Assembly: GCA_023430465.1 (NCBI GenBank)
Contig: JAEZAM010000107.1
Coordinates: forward strand, 1-55,499
Reading direction: 5' to 3'
From: Bacteroidota bacterium
Lineage (GTDB): Bacteria > Bacteroidota > Bacteroidia > Chitinophagales > Chitinophagaceae
Length of the DNA: 55,499 bases
The notes under the pieces were generated by a model. It searched no databases, was not told the origin of the DNA, and saw nothing but the letters and a program-made list of their open reading frames with translations. Both the position numbers and the translations under genes were made by a program. Shown here in pieces: positions 33,326 through 42,413 of the stretch. The stretch's first letter is position 1. Each line of letters starts with the position of its first letter.

Positions 33326-34693
33326 TTAGAAGTAGAGCCAGTACAACAGGGCTTCCGGGTAAACACCAAGCACCACCAGTGCTACTGCCACCAGCACCAG
33401 CACCACGCGATAACGTGATGAAACGATGATATTGGCATTTCCTTCCCGGAAATACATCGCCTGGATCAGCCGGAAATAGTAGTAAACGCTGACAGCAGCC
33501 ATCACCACAGCGAAAATGACAAGCCAGGTGTAACCGCCGCCCATGGCGGCTTTGAGCATATAGAACTTGGCGAGAAATCCTGCGGTGAGCGGGATACCGG
33601 CCAATGAAAGCAGAAATATCGCGAGCAGGGCAGCTACCAGGGGCTGCTGGCGGGCAAAGCCGTTGAACCCTTCAAACGAGTAATCATCCATTTTGCTGAG
33701 CACAGAAAAAATGCCGATCGTGGCCAGGCAATACGCCGCTGCGTAAAGAAGAATGCCTTCCTTGGCAGCGGTGTTCATCGCAAAAATGGCGAGCAACATA
33801 AATCCTGCCTGCGCAATGCTCGAGTAAGCCAGCATTCGCTTCACACTCTGCTGGAAAACCGCCGTGATATTGCCGATAAACAAAGTCGCTACTGCAATCA
33901 GCGCCAGCCATATTTTCCACTGTCCCTGGATGTTGCCGAATGTTTCGTCAAACAACCGGATAAATCCAATGAATACCGCCGCCTTTACCACCGTTGCCAT
34001 GAATGAGGTGAACACCGTTGGGGCGCCATCATATACATCCGGTGTCCAGAAATGAAACGGAGCCGCAGATACCTTGAATGACATGGAAAATAGCAGCATC
34101 AGCATTCCCGCCACCGGGAGGATAGCAGGCTGATCCGCGAGGAAATTCATTTTTTCAACGGAGAAACTACCGGTTGCGCCATACAGCAACGCAATACCCA
34201 TCAGCATCAGTCCCGTAGAAAAGGCGCCCATCAGAAAATACTTCAGGGAAGCTTCGTTGCTTTTCAGATTCCGTTTGTCGCTGCCTGTAAGGATATAGAG
34301 CGGAATGGAAATAATCTCGATGCCAAGAAACAGGATCAACAGCGACTTGAATGCTGCCACGAGGTAAACACCACAAAGAATAAAAAATATAAGTGCAAAA
34401 TACTCTGCGTAATCAGGCCCAACCCTCTCCATATCGCGGCCCGACACCAGGAAATAGACCAGCACACTGGCGATCATGATGGTATTGAACAGTAGTGCAA
34501 ACCGGTCAAAGATCATCATGCTGTCAGCCTGGATATTGAAAAACACGATGCCATTCATCTCCAAAATGTTGGCAATGCCTGCAAGGATGATACCGGCTAC
34601 AGCGATCATTCTTATCGCGGCTTTGTTCCTGACGAACAAGCCACTGAACATCATGACAACTCCTAAAACCGCTGAAAGTATTAATGCGTTCAT
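33326..34693 (-). CDS. nuoN: NADH-quinone oxidoreductase subunit N
   Basis: 455 residues of antiporter-like membrane protein with about 14 helices. ILFLGIEIISIPLYILTGSD carries the conserved Glu, and the Lys-bearing helix is FMATVVKAAVFIGFIRL. It is one of three proton-pumping subunits of complex I and the last gene of the operon. It lies 7 bases after nuoM. No strong terminator was found downstream. Confidence 0.95.
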   Translation of the reverse strand: MNALILSAVLGVVMMFSGLFVRNKAAIRMIAVAGIILAGIANILEMNGIVFFNIQADSMMIFDRFALLFNTIMIASVLVYFLVSGRDMERVGPDYAEYFALIFFILCGVYLVAAFKSLLILFLGIEIISIPLYILTGSDKRNLKSNEASLKYFLMGAFSTGLMLMGIALLYGATGSFSVEKMNFLADQPAILPVAGMLMLLFSMSFKVSAAPFHFWTPDVYDGAPTVFTSFMATVVKAAVFIGFIRLFDETFGNIQGQWKIWLALIAVATLFIGNITAVFQQSVKRMLAYSSIAQAGFMLLAIFAMNTAAKEGILLYAAAYCLATIGIFSVLSKMDDYSFEGFNGFARQQPLVAALLAIFLLSLAGIPLTAGFLAKFYMLKAAMGGGYTWLVIFAVVMAAVSVYYYFRLIQAMYFREGNANIIVSSRYRVVLVLVAVALVVLGVYPEALLYWLYF

Positions 34694-34700
34694 ACCTGTG

Positions 34701-36197
34701 TTACTTCTTTAAAAACTGAAGTAGTTCTGGTTTACTTAAAATATCGTTTGTTATCTTATGCGAGACTGGCTTTGTCACATCGAGGAAGGGTTTGGAATAA
34801 ACACCACCCCAGATCACCAGCACAACCACGATGCCCAGTGCAAGTTTTTCATTCAATTTTATATCCCGGACGTTCATGGTCAACAGCACTGTTTCGCCGT
34901 AAAATATCTTGCGTATCATGCGCAGCGTGTAAGCGGCCGCGAGGATGATGCAAACACCGGCGAGCACGGTGTAAAGCATGCTGAATTGTGTGACCCTGGA
35001 ATCAAATATGCCGGTGAACATCAGGAACTCCCCGACAAATGCGTTCGTCAGGGGAAGGGCAATGTTGGCAAATGATATAACAATGAACAGGATCGCGAGT
35101 GCGGGTGCTTTTTGTGCGAGTCCGCCCAACTCAGACAGTTTCCGTGTACCTGTCTGCCGCTCTATGAGCTCGGCTACTACCCAGAGACCAATAATATTGA
35201 TACCGTGATTGAACATCTGCACCATTACGCCCTGCACAGCTATCTCATTTACAGAAAAGATCGCCAGGGACATCAGGCCGATGTGTGCAATAGATGAATA
35301 GGCCACCAGTCGCTTGATATCATCCTGCCGCATCGCAATCAATGATGCGTAGATCATGCCCGCGATGGAAAGCCCTGATATCACATCGCCCCATGAATAG
35401 GATGCGAATGGAAAAACAGGCAACAGCCAGCGAAGTACCCCAAATACACCCATTTTAACCATCACCCCGCTCAGTACCATCGTAACAGCAGTGGGAGATT
35501 GCTCGTAGGTATCAGGCTGCCATGTGTGAAACGGAAAGATGGGCATCTTTACAGCGAACGCGATAAAGAATAACCAGAATAACCATCCCTGGTCGCCCCC
35601 GGGAAGGGCTGCTTTTGTAAAGGATGACCACGCAAATGACTGGTCAGGTGTGTAACTGTACACATACAGGATCGACACGAGCATCAGCAGTGAGCCAATG
35701 AAGGTGTAGATAAAAAATTTGAAAGTAACCGCGATCCTTTTCTCCCCTCCCCACTGGGAGCAGAGGAAATAGACCGGGATCAGCGCAAGTTCCCAGAAGA
35801 AATAGAATACCAGTGCATCAAGTGCGAGGAAAACGCCCATCATGCCAGCCTGGGCAAGGAGCATCAGTCCAAAAAAATTATTTGGACGACGGTATGCAGA
35901 ATTCCAGGTTCCTATGATTATGATTACATATGCAATCGCATTCAAGAGGCAGAGCAGTTGGGACATACCGTCGAGACTGATAGCAAAACTGCTACCCAGC
36001 GTGCTCATCCATGGTGCGGTGAAATGCAATGCATCGCTAGTGCGAAAAGCTGTCAACCCGACGACGGAGACGGCCAGTGTGGCAATAGCGGACAACAAGG
36101 TCCAGGATCGCACGGCCTTTTCATTCCGCAGGAAAAACCCGGCAAGTCCTGTGAGTAATGGAATCAGGATCAATAAAAGTGCGATCATAAGCTCCAC
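34701..36197 (-). CDS. nuoM: NADH-quinone oxidoreductase subunit M
   Basis: 498 residues with about 14 helices. The conserved segments FYFFWELALIPVYFLCSQWG (with the essential Glu), FHTWQPDTYEQSPTAVTMVL and the Lys helix are present. It is an antiporter-like proton-pumping subunit of complex I. It lies between nuoL (45 bases after its stop) and nuoN. Confidence 0.95.
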   Translation of the reverse strand: MELMIALLLILIPLLTGLAGFFLRNEKAVRSWTLLSAIATLAVSVVGLTAFRTSDALHFTAPWMSTLGSSFAISLDGMSQLLCLLNAIAYVIIIIGTWNSAYRRPNNFFGLMLLAQAGMMGVFLALDALVFYFFWELALIPVYFLCSQWGGEKRIAVTFKFFIYTFIGSLLMLVSILYVYSYTPDQSFAWSSFTKAALPGGDQGWLFWLFFIAFAVKMPIFPFHTWQPDTYEQSPTAVTMVLSGVMVKMGVFGVLRWLLPVFPFASYSWGDVISGLSIAGMIYASLIAMRQDDIKRLVAYSSIAHIGLMSLAIFSVNEIAVQGVMVQMFNHGINIIGLWVVAELIERQTGTRKLSELGGLAQKAPALAILFIVISFANIALPLTNAFVGEFLMFTGIFDSRVTQFSMLYTVLAGVCIILAAAYTLRMIRKIFYGETVLLTMNVRDIKLNEKLALGIVVVLVIWGGVYSKPFLDVTKPVSHKITNDILSKPELLQFLKK

Positions 36198-36242
36198 CCC
36201 TGAAGGGGATTAATTTTTGTCAACAAAACCAATTTCAACAAT

Positions 36243-38144
36243 CTACTTCCTCAGGAAAAACTGCAGGAAGAATATTACCAACATGCTCAAAACCATCAAT
36301 AATACATAGTTGCCCACCTGCCCACTCTGCAACAATCTCATCTGGCGACTTCCATAGTTCACTGCACGGCCAACGCCATTCACGAGCCCGTCGATTACCA
36401 ACCGCTCGATCACATTATTCAGGAAGCTGCCAAATCGTTTGATCGGCTTCACGAAAATGCCATCATATATCTCGTCGACATACCATTTATTGGCAAGGAA
36501 TTTACCGGCACCCTGTGCCTCGCCGAGTTCAGGTTTGCTGCTGTACCTTTTCCAGGCAAAAGCAACAACTGCGAGGATAAGAACAGTAGAGATGCCCGTC
36601 AGCATCCATTCTGTGCTATGTGAAATGGTATGAGGCTGAAGATGCTTTTGTGATGCGGCAAAAACCGGGGAGAGGAAATCATTCAGGGCGTGCGCACCGT
36701 GTGCCATGTATTCCGGTATACCGATATACCCACCGATAACAGAGAGAACCGCCAGGATAATCAGGGGGATGGTAATGGCGGCCGGGCTCTCATGCAGGTG
36801 ATGCTCCTGGTCATGGGTGCCGCGAAATTTTCCACGGAACGTTGTGGCATATAACCTGAACATATAGAAAGCCGTGAGCAACGCGGTACCCAGACCAATG
36901 ATATACAGAACCGGTGACTTGGCGAACGCCCCGGCAAGAATTTCATCCTTTGAAAAGAATCCGGAGAAACCAGGGATGCCCGCGATGGCAATACAACCGA
37001 TCAGGAAGGTAAAATGCGTCACCTTCATGTATTTCGCCAGGCCGCCCATTTTCCGGATATCCTGCTCGCCGCCCATGGCGTGGATAACGCTACCGCTTCC
37101 AAGGAACAAGAGGGCTTTGAAGAACGCATGTGTCATTACGTGAAATACCGCTGCCACATAAGAGCCGGTACCCAGCGCAAGGAACATGTAACCAAGCTGG
37201 CTGACGGTAGAATAAGCCAGCACTTTCTTGATATCGTTTTGTTTCAATGCGATGGTAGCTGCCAGCAATGCAGTTGCCAAACCGATACCAGCAATGATAT
37301 TCAGCGTTTCAGGTGCAAGTGAATAAAGAATATTGCTTCTTGCGATCATGTATATCCCGGCCGTGACCATGGTTGCGGCATGAATGAGGGCTGAGACAGG
37401 CGTGGGACCCGCCATCGCATCCGGCAGCCAGGTATAGAGTGGGATCTGTGCACTCTTGCCAGTAGCGCCGATGAATAACAGGATCGTGATGCCAAGGATG
37501 TCTGTTTGTGACAGTTGATCCACGGCCTGGAAAACAGAGCTGTATGTGACGGTCCCAAGCTTGGCTATCATCCAGAAGATCGCGATCAGGAAAGCCAGGT
37601 CACCGATGCGGTTCATGATGAAGGCCTTGCTTGCTGCTTTGTTGTATTCATGCTTCTTGAACCAGAACCCGATCAGGAGGTATGAACAGAGACCCACACC
37701 TTCCCAACCGATGAACATCACCACATAGTTGCTACCAAGTACAAGCAGCAGCATGGAGAATACAAACAGGTTCAGGTAGGCAAAATATCTTCCGAAATGT
37801 TCTGTCTTCTCCTCATGCATGTAAGAGGTGGAATAGACATGTATCAGGAAACCGATGCCGGTAATGATAAGGAGAAAGATGGAAGAAAGCTGATCCACCT
37901 GGAAGGCAAAAGGAATGCGCAGGTCGCCTGCGGTGATGAAAGGGAAATATTCCGCCACATAGGTGTTGCCGCCTTTTACCTGCAGGAAGATCCAGACGCT
38001 GATGGCGAATGACGCGAAAATCACGGCACTGCCGATGAAGCCGATCACCCCTTTGGAAAGGTGTTTTCTGCCAAGCCCGTTGATCAGGAATCCGATCAGC
38101 GGAAGCAGTGGTACCAGGTAAGTGAGATGCAAGACATTCTTCAT
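36243..38144 (-). CDS. nuoL: NADH-quinone oxidoreductase subunit L
   Basis: 633 residues, the full length expected. GWEGVGLCSYLLIGFWFKKH carries the conserved Glu; YTWLPDAMAGPTPVSALIHA and MVTAGIYMIAR are typical of antiporter-like helices. The C-terminus contains the long lateral helix that couples pumps NuoM and NuoN. It follows nuoK by 35 bases. Confidence 0.96.
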   Translation of the reverse strand: MKNVLHLTYLVPLLPLIGFLINGLGRKHLSKGVIGFIGSAVIFASFAISVWIFLQVKGGNTYVAEYFPFITAGDLRIPFAFQVDQLSSIFLLIITGIGFLIHVYSTSYMHEEKTEHFGRYFAYLNLFVFSMLLLVLGSNYVVMFIGWEGVGLCSYLLIGFWFKKHEYNKAASKAFIMNRIGDLAFLIAIFWMIAKLGTVTYSSVFQAVDQLSQTDILGITILLFIGATGKSAQIPLYTWLPDAMAGPTPVSALIHAATMVTAGIYMIARSNILYSLAPETLNIIAGIGLATALLAATIALKQNDIKKVLAYSTVSQLGYMFLALGTGSYVAAVFHVMTHAFFKALLFLGSGSVIHAMGGEQDIRKMGGLAKYMKVTHFTFLIGCIAIAGIPGFSGFFSKDEILAGAFAKSPVLYIIGLGTALLTAFYMFRLYATTFRGKFRGTHDQEHHLHESPAAITIPLIILAVLSVIGGYIGIPEYMAHGAHALNDFLSPVFAASQKHLQPHTISHSTEWMLTGISTVLILAVVAFAWKRYSSKPELGEAQGAGKFLANKWYVDEIYDGIFVKPIKRFGSFLNNVIERLVIDGLVNGVGRAVNYGSRQMRLLQSGQVGNYVLLMVLSMLVIFFLQFFLRK

Positions 38145-38179
38145 AACTCCATATAAGTACAGCGGTCAGGCTATACGCA

Positions 38180-38506
38180 TTAATGTTTCAATCGATTCAA
38201 AAAATTCACATCCACCGAGTGTATATTTCTATACATCATAACTATGATGGCCAATCCCACACTAACCTCTGCCGCTGCAACCACCATGATGAAAAATACA
38301 AATAGCTGTCCGTCCGTTCCCGCTGTGCCGGTCGCACCTGCAGCGAGGTGATGCATCTTCGAAAATGCCACCAGCAGCAGGTTCACCGCATTCAGCATGA
38401 GTTCAACACACATGAAAATGATGATCGCATTCCTGCGGGTGAGCACGCCTGCAATACCGATACAGAACAGTGCGATGGACAGAAATATGTAGTACGTTAT
38501 CGGCAT
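38180..38506 (-). CDS. nuoK: NADH-quinone oxidoreductase subunit K
   Basis: 108 residues from the ATG at 38506 (MPITYYIFLSIALFCIGIAG), the normal family start; the frame runs 16 residues further up without support. Three helices are seen, with Glu in IIIFMCVELMLNAVNLLLVA and a second Glu in VVAAAEVSVGLAIIVMMYR, both on the proton path. It is a membrane subunit of complex I, placed between nuoJ and nuoL. Confidence 0.95.
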   Translation of the reverse strand: MPITYYIFLSIALFCIGIAGVLTRRNAIIIFMCVELMLNAVNLLLVAFSKMHHLAAGATGTAGTDGQLFVFFIMVVAAAEVSVGLAIIVMMYRNIHSVDVNFLNRLKH

Positions 38507-38537
38507 AATCTTTTTATTATAAATCCGCTTAGGCTTA

Positions 38538-39035
38538 TCAATCTTTTTTACCAATCAATACTGATCCCACCATGGCGCTCAGAAACAGGATACTGCTAAT
38601 CTCAAACGGCACCACGTAAGTAGTGAAAAGCTCCCTTCCCAGGTTTTTGATCAACCCGATAGATCCCTCGTTCACTTGAGCGATCGTTCCTTTCACCTCG
38701 GTATCTTTCAGGGCGGCTACCATTACCAGCATCAGGCAACCCCCGGCGATGGCTCCGGCAAACCGCAACCACCGGTGCTTCTTTGGCTCAATTTCCTGGT
38801 TCAGGTTCATCAGCATGATCACAAACAGGAACAATACCATGATGGCACCTGCGTAAACGATGATGTTGACGATGGCCAGGAACTGTGCATTCAATAATAT
38901 ATAATGTCCGGAAATGGTAAAGAAGGTAAGGATCAGCCAGAGTACACTGTAGACAGGATTCTTACTGGTAATGACCATCAGGGCACCGAAAAGTGCCGTT
39001 ACGGAGAGTATCCAGAATAGTATTTGTGTGATCAT
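38538..39035 (-). CDS. nuoJ: NADH-quinone oxidoreductase subunit J
   Basis: 165 residues with five helices. SKNPVYSVLWLILTFFTISG and YAGAIMVLFLFVIMLMNLNQ match the family, including the flexible helix 3 motif YAGAIMVLFLFVIML. It is a core membrane subunit of complex I near the quinone-coupling region. It follows nuoI by 56 bases and ends 31 bases before nuoK. Confidence 0.95.
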   Translation of the reverse strand: MITQILFWILSVTALFGALMVITSKNPVYSVLWLILTFFTISGHYILLNAQFLAIVNIIVYAGAIMVLFLFVIMLMNLNQEIEPKKHRWLRFAGAIAGGCLMLVMVAALKDTEVKGTIAQVNEGSIGLIKNLGRELFTTYVVPFEISSILFLSAMVGSVLIGKKD

Positions 39036-39091
39036 TCTCTTAAGCTATTGTTGGCCCTTTACCAGGCTTCTTTCGTTGGTTATTCCCTTGA

Positions 39092-39634
39092 TTATTTCGC
39101 GACTGACTGCTCTCCTCTTGCCTTGCGGAATCCTTCCGGATCTTCCTTGGGATTCGGGATCAGCAGGTCATCTTTTTTATAAATAAATCCCTGCCGGCCA
39201 TAGTTGGCGGGGGCAAATGTCTGTGATAGATAGATCGCGTCCTTAGGGCAGGCCTCTTCGCAATAGCCGCAGAAGATGCAACGCAGCATATTGATCTCAT
39301 ATTTCGCCGCGTACTTTTCTTCCCGGTACAGGTGCTCCTCCCCTGCTTTCCGCTCTGCAGCTTCCATCGTGATGGCTTCGGCAGGGCAGGCTACGGCACA
39401 TAACCCACAGGCAGTGCATTTTTCACGTCCTTCTTCATCCCTGTTGAGAATATGAAGCCCCCTGAATACCTTGGAGAACGTGCGTTTCTCCTCAGGATAT
39501 TTGATGGTGGCCTTACGCTTGAACAGGTGGGTGAGGGTGATCCACATCCCCTTGGCGATATTCCACAGGTAGATCCGCTCCAATAATGTCATTGGTTTGC
39601 GCTCGACCTGTTGTGCTCTCTGTGTTAACTGCAT
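39092..39634 (-). CDS. nuoI: NADH-quinone oxidoreductase subunit I
   Basis: 180 residues. It carries two [4Fe-4S] ferredoxin motifs, CTACGLCAVACP and CIFCGYCEEACP, about 45 residues apart, which hold clusters N6a and N6b that pass electrons to NuoB and quinone. The N-terminus is amphipathic and associates with the membrane. It lies between nuoH and nuoJ. Confidence 0.96.
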   Translation of the reverse strand: MQLTQRAQQVERKPMTLLERIYLWNIAKGMWITLTHLFKRKATIKYPEEKRTFSKVFRGLHILNRDEEGREKCTACGLCAVACPAEAITMEAAERKAGEEHLYREEKYAAKYEINMLRCIFCGYCEEACPKDAIYLSQTFAPANYGRQGFIYKKDDLLIPNPKEDPEGFRKARGEQSVAK

Positions 39635-39725
39635 ATCCTGCTCTCTATGAGAATTTTAATTTTCCGCAAATATATATTTTCTGTCACGAGCATCTTACCC
39701 ACTGAGGGTTTATTCATGCATCGCC

Positions 39726-40775
39726 TTATTTTTTCAACCACAATACCAAGGCTGCTGTCAACACCATGTTGATCAACGCCAGGGGTATCAGCCTTGTCCA
39801 CCCCAACTTCATCAGTTGATCATACCTGAACCTTGGTATCGTCCAGCGTATCCACATGAATACGAATACGAAGAAAAACGCCTTACCCAGCAGCACCAGG
39901 AACCCGATGATCGCAAGGAGGTTCTGATGCAGCCCCCAATTGGCTTCATTCACAAACGGTATATCATATCCTCCGAAATAAAGTGTTGACATGATCACAC
40001 CACTGATGAACATATTAATGTATTCGGCAAACAGGTAGAAGCCGAGTTTCATGGATGAATATTCCTGGTGGTAACCAAAGTTCAGCTCGTTCTCCGCTTC
40101 CGGCAGATCGAAAGGTGTGCGGTTACACTCCGCCAATGCACAAATAAAGAAGATCAGGAACCCGAGTGGTTGATAGATGATATGCCAGAAACCGTTTACC
40201 TGGCTATCTACGATCACGCTCATGCGGAGATCGCCTACCAGCATCAATACTGCAATGAGCGACAGGCCCATTGGCAACTCGTACGATACCATCTGTGATG
40301 CTCCGCGAATAGCAGCAAGCAGGGAGAACTTATTATTCGATGCCCAGCCCCCAATCATAATACCATACACACCCAGACTCACTACGCCAAACACATACAG
40401 GATACCGATATTGATATCTGCCACCTGGAGAGGTATGTCACGGTCAAACAACCGCAACGGCGTGCTCCAGGGAATAACCGCGCTGGTCAGCAGGGCAGTG
40501 ATCATGGCCAGTGAAGGACCGAGAATGAAAAGGAATTTAGATGATATCGTGGGGATGATCTCTTCCTTGAAAAACAATTTTCCGCCATCTGCGAGTGGTT
40601 GCAACAACCCGAAAGGTCCGGCCCTGTTGGGACCGATACGATCCTGCAGAAATGCCGCTACCTTACGCTCACCATAGGTGGCATACATCGCTACGATCAT
40701 GGACAGCGTCACCACCAGCCCGATGAGGAGAAATTTTTCCAGTATAAGTGCCCAGTCGATCTGTAATAAGAACAT
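39726..40775 (-). CDS. nuoH: NADH-quinone oxidoreductase subunit H
   Basis: 349 residues with eight or nine helices. Signatures are DRIGPNRAGPFGLLQPLADG, which lines the quinone channel, and LAECNRTPFDLPEAENELNF-GYHQEYS. It forms the quinone entry site and couples to the pump modules. It lies 9 bases after nuoG and 91 bases before nuoI. Confidence 0.96.
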   Translation of the reverse strand: MFLLQIDWALILEKFLLIGLVVTLSMIVAMYATYGERKVAAFLQDRIGPNRAGPFGLLQPLADGGKLFFKEEIIPTISSKFLFILGPSLAMITALLTSAVIPWSTPLRLFDRDIPLQVADINIGILYVFGVVSLGVYGIMIGGWASNNKFSLLAAIRGASQMVSYELPMGLSLIAVLMLVGDLRMSVIVDSQVNGFWHIIYQPLGFLIFFICALAECNRTPFDLPEAENELNFGYHQEYSSMKLGFYLFAEYINMFISGVIMSTLYFGGYDIPFVNEANWGLHQNLLAIIGFLVLLGKAFFFVFVFMWIRWTIPRFRYDQLMKLGWTRLIPLALINMVLTAALVLWLKK

Positions 40776-40784
40776 GCTCGGTGA

Positions 40785-41891
40785 TTAATCGTTAGTCTTT
40801 TTATAAGTATCCGAAGTCGGTGCACCCGGTATGACGCTGAGGTCCACCTCCGGTGCATTCACATCACTTACATGATGTATATCCATCAACAGTTTTGGCT
40901 GACGGCCTCCCATTACCTCACCAATTGTTTCCTGTGGTTTCTTTGCATTCACGTAGTGATTGGCAGAGATCACGGAGTGACGGTTGATACGGGAAGGCCC
41001 TTCTATCGTCCAGTCGGATAATTTCTTTTTATCAAAGCGGCAGGTGTTGCAAATCCAGCCGGGTTTGCCATCATAACTTTCCACCTCACCCCACTGGTCT
41101 TTGCGGGCAGTTACCCGAAGCACTTCATCACCACGGTTCCAAAGTGTCACTTTGCCGCAGCATTTATCACAATTGCGGTGTGCTTCCACGGGCTTGGTAA
41201 ACCAAACGCGGTTCTTGAAGCGGAAGGTTTTATCGGTCAGGGCGCCCACCGGGCACACATCAATCATGTTGCCGCTGAAATCATTATCAATTGCCTTGGA
41301 AATATAGGTGGATATCTCGGCATGATCACCCCGGTCGAGGACGCCATGCACACGCTTATCGGTAAGCTGGGAGGCAACATATGTACACCTGTAACAGAGG
41401 ATACAGCGTGTCATATGGAGTTGGATATACGGACCGATATCTTCTTTATCAAATACACGGCGGGAGAATTCATATCGTGTGCCCGCCTTACCATGCTCAT
41501 AGCCGAGGTCCTGAAGGTGACATTCACCGGCCTGGTCGCAGATTGGGCAATCGAGGGGGTGATTGAGCAGCAGGAATTCGGTAACGCCGGCACGCGCGTC
41601 GATGACGCGGTCGCTGGTGATGTTCTTTACGATCATACCATCCATCACCGTGGTACGGCAGGACGCCACGAGTTTGGGCATGGGCCGTGGATCGGCTGTA
41701 GAGCCTGCAGCCACTTCCACAAGGCAGGTCCGGCATTTACCGCCGCTGCCCTGGAGTTTGCTGTAAAAGCACATCGCAGGAGGAGTCACGTCACCACCTA
41801 TCTGCCGCGCCGCCATGAGGATCGTTGTCCCCGCCGGCACGTCGATGGTGATGTTGTCAATGGTGACTTTGAATAACTTTACTTCAGACAT
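40785..41891 (-). CDS. nuoG: NADH-quinone oxidoreductase subunit G, short form
   Basis: Only 368 residues, against roughly 700-900 in many bacteria. It has the N-terminal [2Fe-2S] domain (Cys41, Cys53, Cys56, Cys78), the His/Cys cluster HPLDCPICDQAGECHLQD, a [4Fe-4S] set CILCYRC...DVCPVGAL, and a further Cys set (NCDKCCGK and GWICNTCRF) of the molybdopterin-type cluster N7. After that the catalytically dead molybdopterin domain is missing, replaced by about 70 residues. Electrons from NuoF would still pass through the clusters to NuoI. Short NuoG occurs in other Bacteroidota. It ends 61 bases from a repeat-bounded nuclease gene. Confidence 0.9.
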   Translation of the reverse strand: MSEVKLFKVTIDNITIDVPAGTTILMAARQIGGDVTPPAMCFYSKLQGSGGKCRTCLVEVAAGSTADPRPMPKLVASCRTTVMDGMIVKNITSDRVIDARAGVTEFLLLNHPLDCPICDQAGECHLQDLGYEHGKAGTRYEFSRRVFDKEDIGPYIQLHMTRCILCYRCTYVASQLTDKRVHGVLDRGDHAEISTYISKAIDNDFSGNMIDVCPVGALTDKTFRFKNRVWFTKPVEAHRNCDKCCGKVTLWNRGDEVLRVTARKDQWGEVESYDGKPGWICNTCRFDKKKLSDWTIEGPSRINRHSVISANHYVNAKKPQETIGEVMGGRQPKLLMDIHHVSDVNAPEVDLSVIPGAPTSDTYKKTND

Positions 41892-41913
41892 AATCTAAAA
41901 TCTTTACCGGGTC

Positions 41914-41950
41914 TCACGCAAAGACGCCAAGTGAGCAAAGACGCAAAGTG
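41914..41950. repeat. CACGCAAAG repeat, left end of the GxxExxY cassette
   Basis: Reads TCACGCAAAGACGCCAAGTG then AGCAAAGACGCAAAGTG, built on a short CGCAAAG unit. It is nearly the reverse complement of the repeat at 42343-42377, so the two bracket the GxxExxY gene. It ends two bases before that gene's stop codon. Confidence 0.75.
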
Positions 41951-41952
41951 AC

Positions 41953-42330
41953 TTATAATTTGTTTGCGACCCGCCTTAATCCGTCCCTGATCAGTACCTC
42001 ATTGAAATTGACTAACAACCCCAGTTTTAAGTTTGTCAGTTTTAAATACGTTTGAACCTGTTTAAAATGTACAGGAGCAAGCTTCTCCACGGATTTGAAC
42101 TCAACAAGCAGTTTGTTGCCGAGAATCAAGTCCGCTCTGAAACCTACGTCCATTCTAATCGTTTCGTGAACCAAGGGTATGCCTTGCTGCCTTTTGAAAT
42201 CGATTTCCGTTTTTAGCCATTCATGGCAAAAAATTTCTTCGTAAACACTCTCATAAAGACCAGGGCCATACTGTTGATGAATCCTGAAACAAAGATCTAC
42301 CGCTATCTTAGCCAAATCATTCTCACTCAT
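41953..42330 (-). CDS. GxxExxY protein (PD-(D/E)XK nuclease-like)
   Basis: 125 residues. The family motif is GPGLYESVYEE near residue 22 (GxxExxY), and the core FRADLILGNKLLVEFKSVEK matches a PD-(D/E)XK fold: Asp, then Glu-x-Lys at about residues 76-89. The family is related to nucleases of unknown role. The gene is inserted in the middle of the nuo operon (nuoF stop at 42414, nuoG start at 41891) and uses a strong Shine-Dalgarno sequence (GGAGG, five bases before ATG), which is unusual in this genome. CACGCAAAG repeats in inverted order flank it. It may be a mobile or selfish gene. Confidence 0.82.
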   Translation of the reverse strand: MSENDLAKIAVDLCFRIHQQYGPGLYESVYEEIFCHEWLKTEIDFKRQQGIPLVHETIRMDVGFRADLILGNKLLVEFKSVEKLAPVHFKQVQTYLKLTNLKLGLLVNFNEVLIRDGLRRVANKL

Positions 42331-42345
42331 CCTTACCTCCTTTTT
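42331..42345 (-). promoter_or_regulatory. Strong ribosome binding site of the GxxExxY gene
   Basis: Minus strand AAAAAGGAGGTAAGG ends directly before the ATG, giving a full GGAGG with a five-base spacer. Most genes in the window lack such a site, so it points to foreign origin or high expression. Confidence 0.7.
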
Positions 42346-42413
42346 GCGTACTTGGCAAACTTTGCGCCTTTGCGTGAAATAAAAAGGAGAAAATCACGCA
42401 GAGGAAACGCCAA
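42343..42413. repeat. CACGCAAAG repeat, right end of the GxxExxY cassette
   Basis: 42343-42377, read on the minus strand, begins TCACGCAAAGGCGCAAAGTT and ends CCAAGTACGCAAA, so it mirrors the left end. Right after it, 42394-42413 is a degenerate plus-oriented copy (TCACGCAGAGGAAACGCCAA) that can pair with it over TTTGCGTGA / TCACGCAGA. The repeat reaches the nuoF stop codon. Confidence 0.7.
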
